A stretch of DNA of 43,858 nucleotides from Chromatium okenii (GTDB lineage: Bacteria > Pseudomonadota > Gammaproteobacteria > Chromatiales > Chromatiaceae), in assembly GCF_016583745.1 (NCBI RefSeq), contig NZ_NRRQ01000025.1:1-43858 (forward strand). The letters run 5' to 3'. The position numbers and the translations under genes were made by a program. A model generated the notes under the pieces. It did no database searches, was not told where the DNA came from, and was given only the letters and a program-made list of their open reading frames with translations. Shown here piece by piece: positions 17,861 through 25,127 of the stretch (positions within the stretch are counted from its first letter, which is position 1; each line of letters starts with the position of its first letter).

Positions 17861-19195
17861 TCACTCCCGAATTGCCCACAGTTCCAATGCTAATCCCGGA
17901 AACTCGCCGCCGATGTGCAAACCAAAGCCGCCACCGCTTTGTAATTGTTTCCAAAATTCATTGCTGCGATCCAATTCAAAATAATCACAACCTGCGTGAT
18001 AGGGAATCTCTAACGGCGGCGTGGGCAGAGGACACAGCGCAATACCGGGCAGTGCTAACTTAACTAATTCTTGGATTTTTTCCACCGGACCAATTTTAGT
18101 TTGCGTCGGTAAACGAGAGCGCAACAGTTGCGCATCCATATTGGCTTGTGCGGCTAAAACAAATCGCGCATTTGCCAGCAATGAACGGTCATCAACTAAG
18201 GCAATACGAAATCCAAATTGCCGCTCTTGAATCGGAATGGCGCTGGCGCGTTCAACATATTCGCGGTTGAGGAATTCGCGCAGCCGTTCAATCAGCGGCG
18301 TAAAGGTCGCATCTAAATCTTCGTGTCGATACGGCGGAAATGCGGGCGGGCGTTTGCTGGCGCTGGCAAAGGTCGCCAATTCTCCTGCTAAACCAAGCAG
18401 ATACCGATATAACGCTTCTGGATGCAGCCCGCGCACCTGGCTGAGATGGTGTACCACCGGCTCGGCGCGATTGAGCAGTTGCAGCAACAAAAAGTCGGCC
18501 CAATCGGCGACGCCGCCGCGCCCCACGCCGCGCACGCGCCCGGCGCGGGCTTCGGCTTGGCGCTGCAATAATCCGTTGAATTCTTCAAGAAAATTTGCCA
18601 AACGTGGCGCGACCTGCACGTCCACATGTGGCGGAATGTAGCTGGGATCAAGCAGCACCTGCCGATCTGCCCGACATTCCAGCACCCGCGCTACGCCGCA
18701 ACAGGCATAACCGGCGCGTTGTTGCTGTTCCAACAGCAGTCGCAGATCGAGCCGCCCGATGATGAGCGTCGTTTCCGTGTCTGCGCCGACCGTGTTATCG
18801 CGCACCGTCAACTCACCCGCCCGATACCGCACAATCGTTTCCACCTCGGCGGCGCTGCCACTTTCAGCCGTGTTGGGACGCCGCAGCGGTAGCGCCAGAT
18901 AAATGGTTTGCGGGCTGAACCGCTCGTCAAATTCCAACGGCGGTGGCAACGGATCGCTGGCGGGCGCATCAAATGGAGTGCCATCTGGCAAGGTGCCTGC
19001 CAATTCGGTGAGCGCAAATTTGCCGAATGCCAGCAATTCTTCGTCAATCCGCAGGCGGCGAATGCCCCACGCGCACGGGGTGCCGATGCCGGAACTGGCG
19101 GTGCTGCGATCTTCTAAATAGCGGTCATGTTGTTGAAAATGTTGCGGTTGTAAAAACATCCCTTCCGACCACAACACGCGATTATTCCACGCCAC
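17861..19195 (-). CDS. tssK: Type VI secretion system baseplate protein TssK
   Basis: TssK connects the type VI baseplate to the membrane complex in the cytoplasm. The 444-residue protein begins with the family hallmark WNNRVLWSEGMFLQPQHFQQ, has the IYLALPLRRP and LDPSYIPPHVDVQ segments of the shell domains, and the C-terminal domain that contacts TssL/TssM (YFELDRSNEFWKQL). It follows tssJ by 53 bases and precedes tssL by three. No sign of decay is visible, although its direct partner tssL is interrupted. Confidence 0.95.
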   Translation of the reverse strand: MAWNNRVLWSEGMFLQPQHFQQHDRYLEDRSTASSGIGTPCAWGIRRLRIDEELLAFGKFALTELAGTLPDGTPFDAPASDPLPPPLEFDERFSPQTIYLALPLRRPNTAESGSAAEVETIVRYRAGELTVRDNTVGADTETTLIIGRLDLRLLLEQQQRAGYACCGVARVLECRADRQVLLDPSYIPPHVDVQVAPRLANFLEEFNGLLQRQAEARAGRVRGVGRGGVADWADFLLLQLLNRAEPVVHHLSQVRGLHPEALYRYLLGLAGELATFASASKRPPAFPPYRHEDLDATFTPLIERLREFLNREYVERASAIPIQERQFGFRIALVDDRSLLANARFVLAAQANMDAQLLRSRLPTQTKIGPVEKIQELVKLALPGIALCPLPTPPLEIPYHAGCDYFELDRSNEFWKQLQSGGGFGLHIGGEFPGLALELWAIRE

Positions 19196-19248
19196 AGTTC
19201 ACCTCTTTTCTGCTGAGTGACTCTGCCAGTGCCGGAGCACACAAGCGG

Positions 19249-19758
19249 TCATTGATGACGAATTGAGACCGCATCTGCGCCGATGTCGATCTGCAAGTTA
19301 TTGTCTTTTAATGGATTTAAGCGCATCACTTCGCGCCAGCGGCTGTGGTCAAGATCGCGGAACGCGACGATCACGCCGATGTAGGTCGCGTCGGGATTGA
19401 GCGGGCGGGTGATGGGGAGAAATTGCTCAGGTGCCAGCGTCAGCTCGTCACGCGCAAGGAGATCGCCGCCCAAAACGGCGCTGTCGTGGTCGTAAAGACT
19501 AAAAAAATCAGCTTTGGCAAACACGCCGTGACTTTTAAGTTCATACGCTCGCACCACCACTGCGAGTGCTTTGCCGTCGGGATCACGATTGGCGTTGGCG
19601 GCGGCGCTGATGTTGAGGGTTAATTGCGGCGGCGGTTTGACGATGGGCGGCAGCGGCGGCAATTCTGGCAGCTTGGGTTTTTTGAGCAGGCAGCCCGACC
19701 CGCTGGCGGCAAGAAGGAGAACGATGGCGAGCAAGCGACGGCGGTCAATCAAAACCAA
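19249..19758 (-). CDS. tssJ: Type VI secretion system outer-membrane lipoprotein TssJ
   Basis: TssJ anchors the type VI membrane complex at the outer membrane. The 169-residue precursor has a positive N-terminus (DRRR), a hydrophobic segment and a lipobox-like ASGSGC (Cys23), so Cys23 would be the lipidated first residue. The mature part starts with a Pro/Lys-rich linker and continues with the transthyretin-like fold (KALAVVVRAYELKS, FFSLYD, YIGVIVAFRDLDHSRWR), all typical of the family. Confidence 0.93.
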   Translation of the reverse strand: MVLIDRRRLLAIVLLLAASGSGCLLKKPKLPELPPLPPIVKPPPQLTLNISAAANANRDPDGKALAVVVRAYELKSHGVFAKADFFSLYDHDSAVLGGDLLARDELTLAPEQFLPITRPLNPDATYIGVIVAFRDLDHSRWREVMRLNPLKDNNLQIDIGADAVSIRHQ

Positions 19759-19811
19759 ATCCTCGTGGGACGTGTTTGGCGACGATTATGCGATAAAAAC
19801 CCGGGCGCGAA

Positions 19812-21050
19812 TCAGGCGCTGGCGGCGGCGTTGGCGCGAGATGAGAGTTCGTTCAAGCGTCGCACCTGTTCTTGGTAGGCGCGGGCGAAGGCGTCATCAA
19901 ATAGGTGCATGAAATCTTCGGCGGCATCAGCGGCAACTTGGTCATAAGTATCGGTGAAAAAATCCCAACAGCGGGCTTTGCGTCCGAGCGGGAGTGGATT
20001 TAAGCCGGAACGATTGGCTTGCCGTTCCAATTCGCTGGGTTCAAAGCGGGCGAGCAGGGCGCGGAGTGCCGCTTGCAGCCCGGCGGTCATCGCCATTTCG
20101 TGGGCTTGAATGTCATCAAAAGCGGCTTGTGCGGCGGGCACGGCGGGCAAAAATCCTGCATTGGGCTGCAACAGGAGTTGCGTCAACAGGCTGTCGGTCT
20201 CGGCAGCAAATTTGAAGGGATTGTTTTCCGCAGCGCGGATGGTCGTCACACCCAAGCGCAATTCATTTTTGAAATGCGCCCGTCCGCGCAAGGTCTGGCT
20301 CAAGCCGGCAGCAAACACGCGCAGCAGCGCTCCGGCTTGCGCAAATAATGCTTCAGAGTCGGTCACGTTCGCTGCCTCGCCAACGCCTAAACCGTTGAGA
20401 AAAGCAGCCAGATCACGGTGGTTTAATGGAGCGGAATCTGTGAGCGGAGCTGGCGCGGGTTGGCTGGCGCGAGCGGACGGTTGCCACGCATCGTTGAGCA
20501 AATCGTAATCATCTGGCAGCGCCTGCGCGGTGGGTGGACGATAAAAGACGTGCTCGACTGGCGTTGGGGCGGCTGGTGGCGGGATAAATTCGGCGGCGGT
20601 TTGTCCGCGCTGCGGCAGAAAATCAAGGATGTCGGGCGCGGCATTCGGCGCGGTCATCCCCGGCAAGGCGACGCTGTCTGCGGCGAACGGATCGTCCGGC
20701 AGCGCGAGCGGTTGGACGCCGAGCTGGATGTGAATATCAAAACCGCCAATCGTGACGTGGTCGCCGTTGTGAACGGGGACGGGATGTTGCGGTGGCAGCG
20801 GCTGCGCGGCGCGATTGAGATAGGTGCCGTTGCGGCTGAGATCGGTGAGCCATAGTCCGCCGTCACGGGCTTCGAGCCGGGCGTGTTGCCCAGAAATCAC
20901 GCGCTCAGGGTCGTCCAGCGGGACATCATTGGTGAGGTGCCGCCCAAGCGTGATGGCGCGAGTGGTCAGGCACAAGTGCATGTCCCATGCGGGCAGTTGG
21001 CGCTGGGGGTTGGTGATGTGAAGCGTGATATCCATGCGGGCGGTGCTCAA
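19812..21050 (-). CDS. tagH: Type VI secretion FHA-domain protein (TagH/Fha)
   Basis: An FHA scaffold that reads phosphothreonine signals in post-translational control of type VI secretion. The N-terminal FHA domain (about residues 15-105) has the GRHLTNDVPLDD, ISGQHARLE and DLSRNGTYLN motifs with the phosphopeptide-binding Arg, Ser and Asn. A Pro-rich linker (about 105-215) leads to the TagH C-terminal domain (about 215-400), including FLNGLGVGEA and WDFFTDTYDQVAADAAEDF. A second start at residue 6 is possible. It heads the preserved fha-tssJ-tssK-tssL block. No PpkA kinase or PppA phosphatase gene is in the window. Confidence 0.92.
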   Translation of the reverse strand: MSTARMDITLHITNPQRQLPAWDMHLCLTTRAITLGRHLTNDVPLDDPERVISGQHARLEARDGGLWLTDLSRNGTYLNRAAQPLPPQHPVPVHNGDHVTIGGFDIHIQLGVQPLALPDDPFAADSVALPGMTAPNAAPDILDFLPQRGQTAAEFIPPPAAPTPVEHVFYRPPTAQALPDDYDLLNDAWQPSARASQPAPAPLTDSAPLNHRDLAAFLNGLGVGEAANVTDSEALFAQAGALLRVFAAGLSQTLRGRAHFKNELRLGVTTIRAAENNPFKFAAETDSLLTQLLLQPNAGFLPAVPAAQAAFDDIQAHEMAMTAGLQAALRALLARFEPSELERQANRSGLNPLPLGRKARCWDFFTDTYDQVAADAAEDFMHLFDDAFARAYQEQVRRLNELSSRANAAASA

Positions 21051-21142
21051 AAGCAGGGTTGGCGATATTCAAACACTGATGACGCGCAGATGCTATGTAG
21101 TGGTGCGAATGGTTCCATAAGTGTCAGGAACCATATGATTAT

Positions 21143-21321
21143 ATCCCGCGCCTGTACTGAGATATTTGCGCAATTGCCACAATGGTCATTTGACCGTGCC
21201 AGCGCGGAACAATATGCAAATTGCAGCCATTGCTTTAACACAAGGATTAACTTTGGTCACACATAACACCCGCGAGTTTAGCCGCGTACAGGGTTTGCAA
21301 TACGAAGATTGGCAACTATAG
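21143..21321 (+). pseudogene. vapC: Remnant of a VapC-type PIN-domain toxin
   Basis: Two frames carry pieces of one PIN-domain RNase. The first encodes EIFAQLPQWSFDRASAEQYAN. After a shift at about 21214 the second reads QIAAIALTQGLTLVTHNTRE then FSRVQGLQYEDWQL and stops at 21319-21321. The latter is the conserved VapC C-terminus, with the acidic and asparagine residues of the active-site region. The middle of the domain, with the loop between them, is deleted, and the start codon and N-terminus are missing, as is any vapB. It is therefore inactive debris. Confidence 0.8.
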
Positions 21322-21387
21322 CACCTCCTTTTTATGCGCTGTATGAATTGACGCCCGATGAGATTGTGCTGTGGAAGTGGCGGAGAA

Positions 21388-21648
21388 GTGAATTACGATT
21401 TTTCTATGCACGTTCAAGAAGAAATGCAACGGCGGGGAATACCGCTTTATGTCATTGAATTGATTTTAGCCACGCCCGCACAAAAAGTACCTGAACATAG
21501 CGATGTGGTATGCTATCAATCGCAAGTTGAAATTAACCGCAAGCCATACCTAGTGCGTGTGATGGTGAATGAAAAAAAGATACCGCCTAAAATAGTGACG
21601 GTTTACTGCACAAGCAAAATTGATAAATACTGGAGAGTAACACCATGA
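21388..21648 (+). CDS. DUF4258-family small protein (toxin-like)
   Basis: A small protein of 86 residues if started at GTG 21388; ATG at 21406 and 21358 are alternatives. The pattern S-M-H-x-Q-E-E-M-Q-R-R-G-I-P near the N-terminus and the ending VTVYCTSKIDKYW fit DUF4258, a family related to small RelE/BrnT-like toxins. It overlaps the DUF2283 gene by four bases (ATGA), the coupling usual for two-gene modules. Biochemical activity is not established by the sequence. The flanking vapC debris marks this as a toxin-antitoxin-like island. Confidence 0.75.
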   Translation: MNYDFSMHVQEEMQRRGIPLYVIELILATPAQKVPEHSDVVCYQSQVEINRKPYLVRVMVNEKKIPPKIVTVYCTSKIDKYWRVTP

Positions 21649-21842
21649 AAGTGAGCTATGACCCTGATGTGGATGTATTGCGCATTATCTTTCGTGATGC
21701 GCTCATCGTAGAAAGTGATGAAGATAAACCCGGCGTAATTCTTGATTATGATCAGGACGGCAATGTCGTCGGCATGGAAGTATTGAATGCTTCGCAGCGT
21801 GTTGATAATCCGCGTGATATGATCTATACCGTGATGGCGTGA
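21645..21842 (+). CDS. DUF2283-family small protein
   Basis: A 65-residue acidic protein beginning MKVSYDPDVDVLRIIFRD and continuing GVILDYDQDGNVVGMEVLNA, the complete DUF2283 pattern. These proteins are frequently encoded directly behind DUF4258 genes. Here the start codon overlaps the stop of the DUF4258 gene, which suggests translational coupling. A role as antitoxin is plausible by context but unproven. Confidence 0.85.
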   Translation: MKVSYDPDVDVLRIIFRDALIVESDEDKPGVILDYDQDGNVVGMEVLNASQRVDNPRDMIYTVMA

Positions 21843-21892
21843 TGTTTTTATTTAATGTTAGATAAAATTGCGTTTTTAGAACCGGCGGGAAA

Positions 21893-21930
21893 ATGAAATT
21901 AACTGTTGACCGCAAAGCAGACCTGACTTG
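21893..21930 (+). pseudogene. Stub of a second DUF2283 gene
   Basis: The bases encode MKLTVDRKAD, the usual N-terminus of DUF2283 proteins, followed at once by unrelated sequence (LTCFWRSQYP). Only about ten codons remain, 50 bases after the intact DUF2283 gene. The match is short, so the call is tentative. Confidence 0.35.
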
Positions 21931-22002
21931 CTTTTGGCGCTCACAGTATCCAATTGCGTCAACACCAACCATTCATCTTCATTATCAGTATTGGAGCAAC
22001 TC

Positions 22003-22596
22003 ATGCGTCATTTACTCTCGGCGTGCCTGTTATCTGCTTGCTGTGCCGCTCCGTCAGCGTTTGCTGATTGGACGCTTGATCCAGCGCGGTCTCATCTCAC
22101 CTTTATTTCCATCAAGGCCAACAACGTCGCCGAACTCAACACTTTTGGCACCATCAGCGGCAGCGTCAACGCCAGCGGACAGGCGCTGATTCGGCTGCCG
22201 CTCGACAGCGTTGAGACCTTGATTCCGATCCGCAACGAGCGGATGCGGCAGTTTTTGTTTGAAACCACGAATTATCAGGAAGCGGTGTTGCGGGCGCAGT
22301 TTGATCCGCAGGTCATCGACCGTTTGCAGGTCGGCGAGATCGCGCAGGTCAACGCCGAGAGTTCGCTGTTGCTGCACGGGCTGGCGCAGCCGCTGACGCT
22401 GACGCTGCAAGTGGCGAAGCTGAATGCGGAAACCTTGCTGGTGGCGAGTGTGAAGCCGTTGGTTGTGGACGCAGCGAAGTTCGGGATGAGCGAGGGCGTG
22501 GAAAAATTGCGGGAATTGGCAGGGTTATCGGCGATCAGCACGGCAGTGCCCGTCACCTTCGTCGTGACCTTGGTTGCCGCGCCAGCAGCGGAATAA
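22003..22596 (+). CDS. YceI-like periplasmic protein
   Basis: A 197-residue precursor with a signal peptide (MRHLLSACLLSACCAAPSAF, cleavage likely after FA at 21-22). The mature part begins DWTLDPARSHLTFISIK, the classic YceI opening, and continues with the lipocalin-like beta-barrel repeats. YceI proteins bind isoprenoid-type lipids in the periplasm; the ligand here is unknown. The start is set by GGAG six bases upstream of the ATG and by the signal peptide. It stands alone, convergent to rluB. Confidence 0.92.
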   Translation: MRHLLSACLLSACCAAPSAFADWTLDPARSHLTFISIKANNVAELNTFGTISGSVNASGQALIRLPLDSVETLIPIRNERMRQFLFETTNYQEAVLRAQFDPQVIDRLQVGEIAQVNAESSLLLHGLAQPLTLTLQVAKLNAETLLVASVKPLVVDAAKFGMSEGVEKLRELAGLSAISTAVPVTFVVTLVAAPAAE

Positions 22597-22626
22597 ACCC
22601 GCCGCAGCGCGTTCTGGCAGCGGCAG

Positions 22627-23481
22627 TTATCGCCGCAAAAAGGGATGACCGGACGCGGGCGGCGCGTGGCGATGAGCGCCCACTTGACGCGCTCCCGGCA
22701 CCGTCAAACCCGCCAAACCCATCAAAGTCGCTTGTTCAGTATCGGTTAATGGACGCCAATTGCCGGTGAACAAGCGCCGTCCCAATTCAATGTTGCCGTA
22801 GCGGATACGGATCAAGCGGCTGACGGTACAGCCAGCCGCTTCCCACAACCGCCGCACTTCGCGGTTGCGCCCTTCGTGCAGCACGACGTGAAACCACTGA
22901 TTTGCGCCGGTGCCACCTTGCGCGGTCACTGCGTCAAATTTCGCCATGCCATCTTCCAATTCAATGCCGGTGGTCAGCCGTTCCAAAGTCCCGGGCGGCA
23001 CTGCGCCGAGAATGCGCACCGCGTACTCGCGCTCCAATTCCTGCGACGGGTGCATCAGCCGATTCGCCAATTCGCCGTCGGTGGTGAACAGAATCAAGCC
23101 AGAAGTGTTGATGTCCAAACGGCCGACCGCAATCCAGCGTCCGTCTTTCGGGCGCGGCAGGCGGCGAAAGACGGTGGGGCGTTCTTCAGGATCACGGCGC
23201 GTGACCAGCTCGCCCTCCGGTTTGTGATAAGCAATGATCTGCGGCGCGGTATCGCGCTGGCGCTTGAGTTTCACATCCCGGCTATCAATACGAATGCGAT
23301 CGGCGCTGGTGGCGCGATCACCGAGTTTGGCCAGTGCGCCATTGACGCGCACCCGCCCGGCGGTGATCCAGCTTTCGATTTCACGCCGCGAGCCGAGGCC
23401 GGCTTCGGCGAGGAGTTTTTGGAGGCGCACGGGTTCTTCAGTGACGCGAGGAAGTGCGGAATGACGGCGGCGTTGCAACAT
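22627..23481 (-). CDS. rluB: 23S rRNA pseudouridine synthase (RluB family)
   Basis: An RsuA/RluB-type enzyme that isomerises uridine in rRNA, most likely U2605 of 23S rRNA. It starts at MLQRRRHSALPR (284 residues). An S4 RNA-binding domain follows (VRLQKLLAEAGLGSRREIES, VRVNG), then the catalytic domain with GRLDINTSGLILFTTDG containing the essential Asp, and NREVRRLWEAAGCTVSRLIR. The C-terminal basic tail (HRHAPPASGHPFLRR) is variable in the family. Further in-frame starts up to 23580 lack support. RluB is preferred over RluE/RluF because of the S4 domain and the R-I-R-Y-G-N ending of the catalytic part. Confidence 0.9.
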   Translation of the reverse strand: MLQRRRHSALPRVTEEPVRLQKLLAEAGLGSRREIESWITAGRVRVNGALAKLGDRATSADRIRIDSRDVKLKRQRDTAPQIIAYHKPEGELVTRRDPEERPTVFRRLPRPKDGRWIAVGRLDINTSGLILFTTDGELANRLMHPSQELEREYAVRILGAVPPGTLERLTTGIELEDGMAKFDAVTAQGGTGANQWFHVVLHEGRNREVRRLWEAAGCTVSRLIRIRYGNIELGRRLFTGNWRPLTDTEQATLMGLAGLTVPGARQVGAHRHAPPASGHPFLRR

Positions 23482-23616
23482 AGTTGACAGTCTCAAACAA
23501 TAAATATTAAACGGCATTATGCGCTCGTGCGGGGCGCTGACCGCAGCGAGCGAGCGTCGTATCATCGCGCCGACTGACAATCGCCAACCGCTAACTTTTT
23601 TTCACAGGAATCGCCC

Positions 23617-24027
23617 ATGACCACGCCTCCCGCCCGTCACGGTAAAACTGGCAAACCAATCAACAGCGCCAAGCTCGACCGCGTCGTCGCCGACGCCCGC
23701 AAAGCCAGCGAGGAACGCGCCGCTGGTTATCGGGAGCAGGCGCTCAAAATTTATGATTGGGTCTGCGGACGCTGTGCGCGTACCTTTACCCGCGATAATT
23801 TGCGGGAATTGACGGTGCATCATAAAGATATGGATCACGACAATAATCCGCCCGACGGCAGCAATTGGGAGCTGTTATGCGTGTATTGCCACGACAATGA
23901 ACATCAAAAATATGAAGAACATTTAGCGGCACTCGCAGCCGGACGCGGCGGTAAACAAGGCACGGGCAAACAAACCACGCATAATCCCTTTGCGGCGCTG
24001 GCTGGTTTACTCAAAAAAGAAGAATAA
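23617..24027 (+). CDS. yajD: HNH nuclease family protein (YajD-like)
   Basis: A 136-residue HNH protein. The zinc-binding pairs CGRC and CVYC surround the HNH core HHKDMDHDNNPPDGSNWELL and CHDNEH, which matches the E. coli YajD pattern. The C-terminus is rich in Gly and Lys. HNH proteins of this type are presumed DNA endonucleases; the cellular role is unknown. It is a single gene between rluB (divergent) and speE. Confidence 0.88.
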   Translation: MTTPPARHGKTGKPINSAKLDRVVADARKASEERAAGYREQALKIYDWVCGRCARTFTRDNLRELTVHHKDMDHDNNPPDGSNWELLCVYCHDNEHQKYEEHLAALAAGRGGKQGTGKQTTHNPFAALAGLLKKEE

Positions 24028-24154
24028 CGCGCCGGGTTCAATAAACAGTAACGCGCCATTGCAATACTGCTGTTGCCAAAAACATCACGAGATAATGTCG
24101 CCACTGGCACACATTATTTGGTTCGCATTCTGATCACTGATTTGGAAATGACAT

Positions 24155-24997
24155 ATGCTGGATTCTAGTCGCTGGTTTTCTGAAATTGCTGAGAGTGACG
24201 GCAGCGCCTTTTCACTCAAGATCACCGAACGTTTACACGTCGAACAAACGCCCTTTCAATTGATTGAAATTTACGCCACCACTGGCTTTGGCAATTTAAT
24301 GGTGATTGACGGCTGCACCATGTTGTCAACCCGCGACAATTTTCTATATCACGAAATGATGTCGCATCCCGCGCTCTTCACGCATCCCGCGCCGCGCCGG
24401 GTCTGCATCATCGGCGGTGGCGACTGCGGCACCTTGCGCGAAGTGCTCAAACATCCAGCGGTGGAAACGGCGGTGCAGATTGACATTGACGAGCAGGTCA
24501 CGCGGCTGGCGGAGCGGTTTTTCCCCGAATTGACCGCTGCCAACAGCGATCCGCGAGCGCAATTGCTGTTTGAAGATGGCGTGCGCTGGATTCAAAACGC
24601 CGCGCCCGGCAGCGTCGATGTGTTGATTGTCGATAGCACCGATCCGGTCGGCCCAGCGGTGGGATTGTTCACCAGCGCCTTTTATGCCGACTGTCAGCGC
24701 GTGTTGGGTGCCAACGGGATTTTGGTGCAGCAGAGCGAATCGCCCTTGTTTCACCAACAGATTTTGCGCGACATGCACGGCGCGATGCGCAGCGCAGGTT
24801 TCGCCAACACGCAAACGTTGTTGTTTCCACAGCCGATTTATCCATCGGGCTGGTGGAGCGCGACCTTGGCGAGCGGCACCGTCGCGCTGACGGAATTTGA
24901 CATTGCAGCGGCGCAACAAAAGCCGTTTGCAACCGAGTATTACAACGCCGACATTCACCGCGCTGCGCTGGCGCAGCCAGAATTTATGCGCCGTTAA
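24155..24997 (+). CDS. speE: Spermidine synthase (polyamine aminopropyltransferase)
   Basis: Transfers an aminopropyl group from decarboxylated S-adenosylmethionine to putrescine. The 280-residue protein has the N-terminal beta domain (ERLHVEQTPFQLIEIY, DGCTMLSTRDNFLYHEM) and the Rossmann part with the GGGDCGTLREVLKH nucleotide loop and DSTDPVGPAVGLF catalytic loop, including the Asp that binds the diamine. The gene ends directly at the palindromic repeat 24998-25120, which probably also terminates transcription. No speD is seen in the window. Confidence 0.95.
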   Translation: MLDSSRWFSEIAESDGSAFSLKITERLHVEQTPFQLIEIYATTGFGNLMVIDGCTMLSTRDNFLYHEMMSHPALFTHPAPRRVCIIGGGDCGTLREVLKHPAVETAVQIDIDEQVTRLAERFFPELTAANSDPRAQLLFEDGVRWIQNAAPGSVDVLIVDSTDPVGPAVGLFTSAFYADCQRVLGANGILVQQSESPLFHQQILRDMHGAMRSAGFANTQTLLFPQPIYPSGWWSATLASGTVALTEFDIAAAQQKPFATEYYNADIHRAALAQPEFMRR

Positions 24998-25120
24998 ATC
25001 CCCTCAGCCCCCCTTTTTCAAAGGGGGGCTTTTACAAAGGGTCGGGATTTATCAAAGATGAATGGTTATTGGGATGTTTCACTAATAAGCCCCCCTTTGA
25101 AAAAGGGGGGTTGGGGGATT
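24998..25120. repeat. Palindromic repeat element with C6/G6 stem-loops at both ends
   Basis: A 123-bp unit whose two ends are near-perfect inverted copies of about 35 bases. Each end is itself a hairpin: C6 and G6 runs around T5/A3-type centres (about 25008-25028 and 25090-25110). The inner 50 bases are unrelated to known genes. It fills the whole space between the speE stop codon and the start of the flippase gene. It resembles the short palindromic MITE/REP-like repeats seen in other purple sulfur bacteria and cyanobacteria. Target duplications are not evident. Confidence 0.85.
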
Positions 25121-25127
25121 GAAAAGT

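Noticed and set aside
21323-21390. A frame reading APPFYALYELTPDEIVLWKW, resembling the C-terminus of some restriction-modification methyltransferases
   Set aside because: Only about 20 residues, no preceding domain and no start codon. It is too short to support a remnant call.
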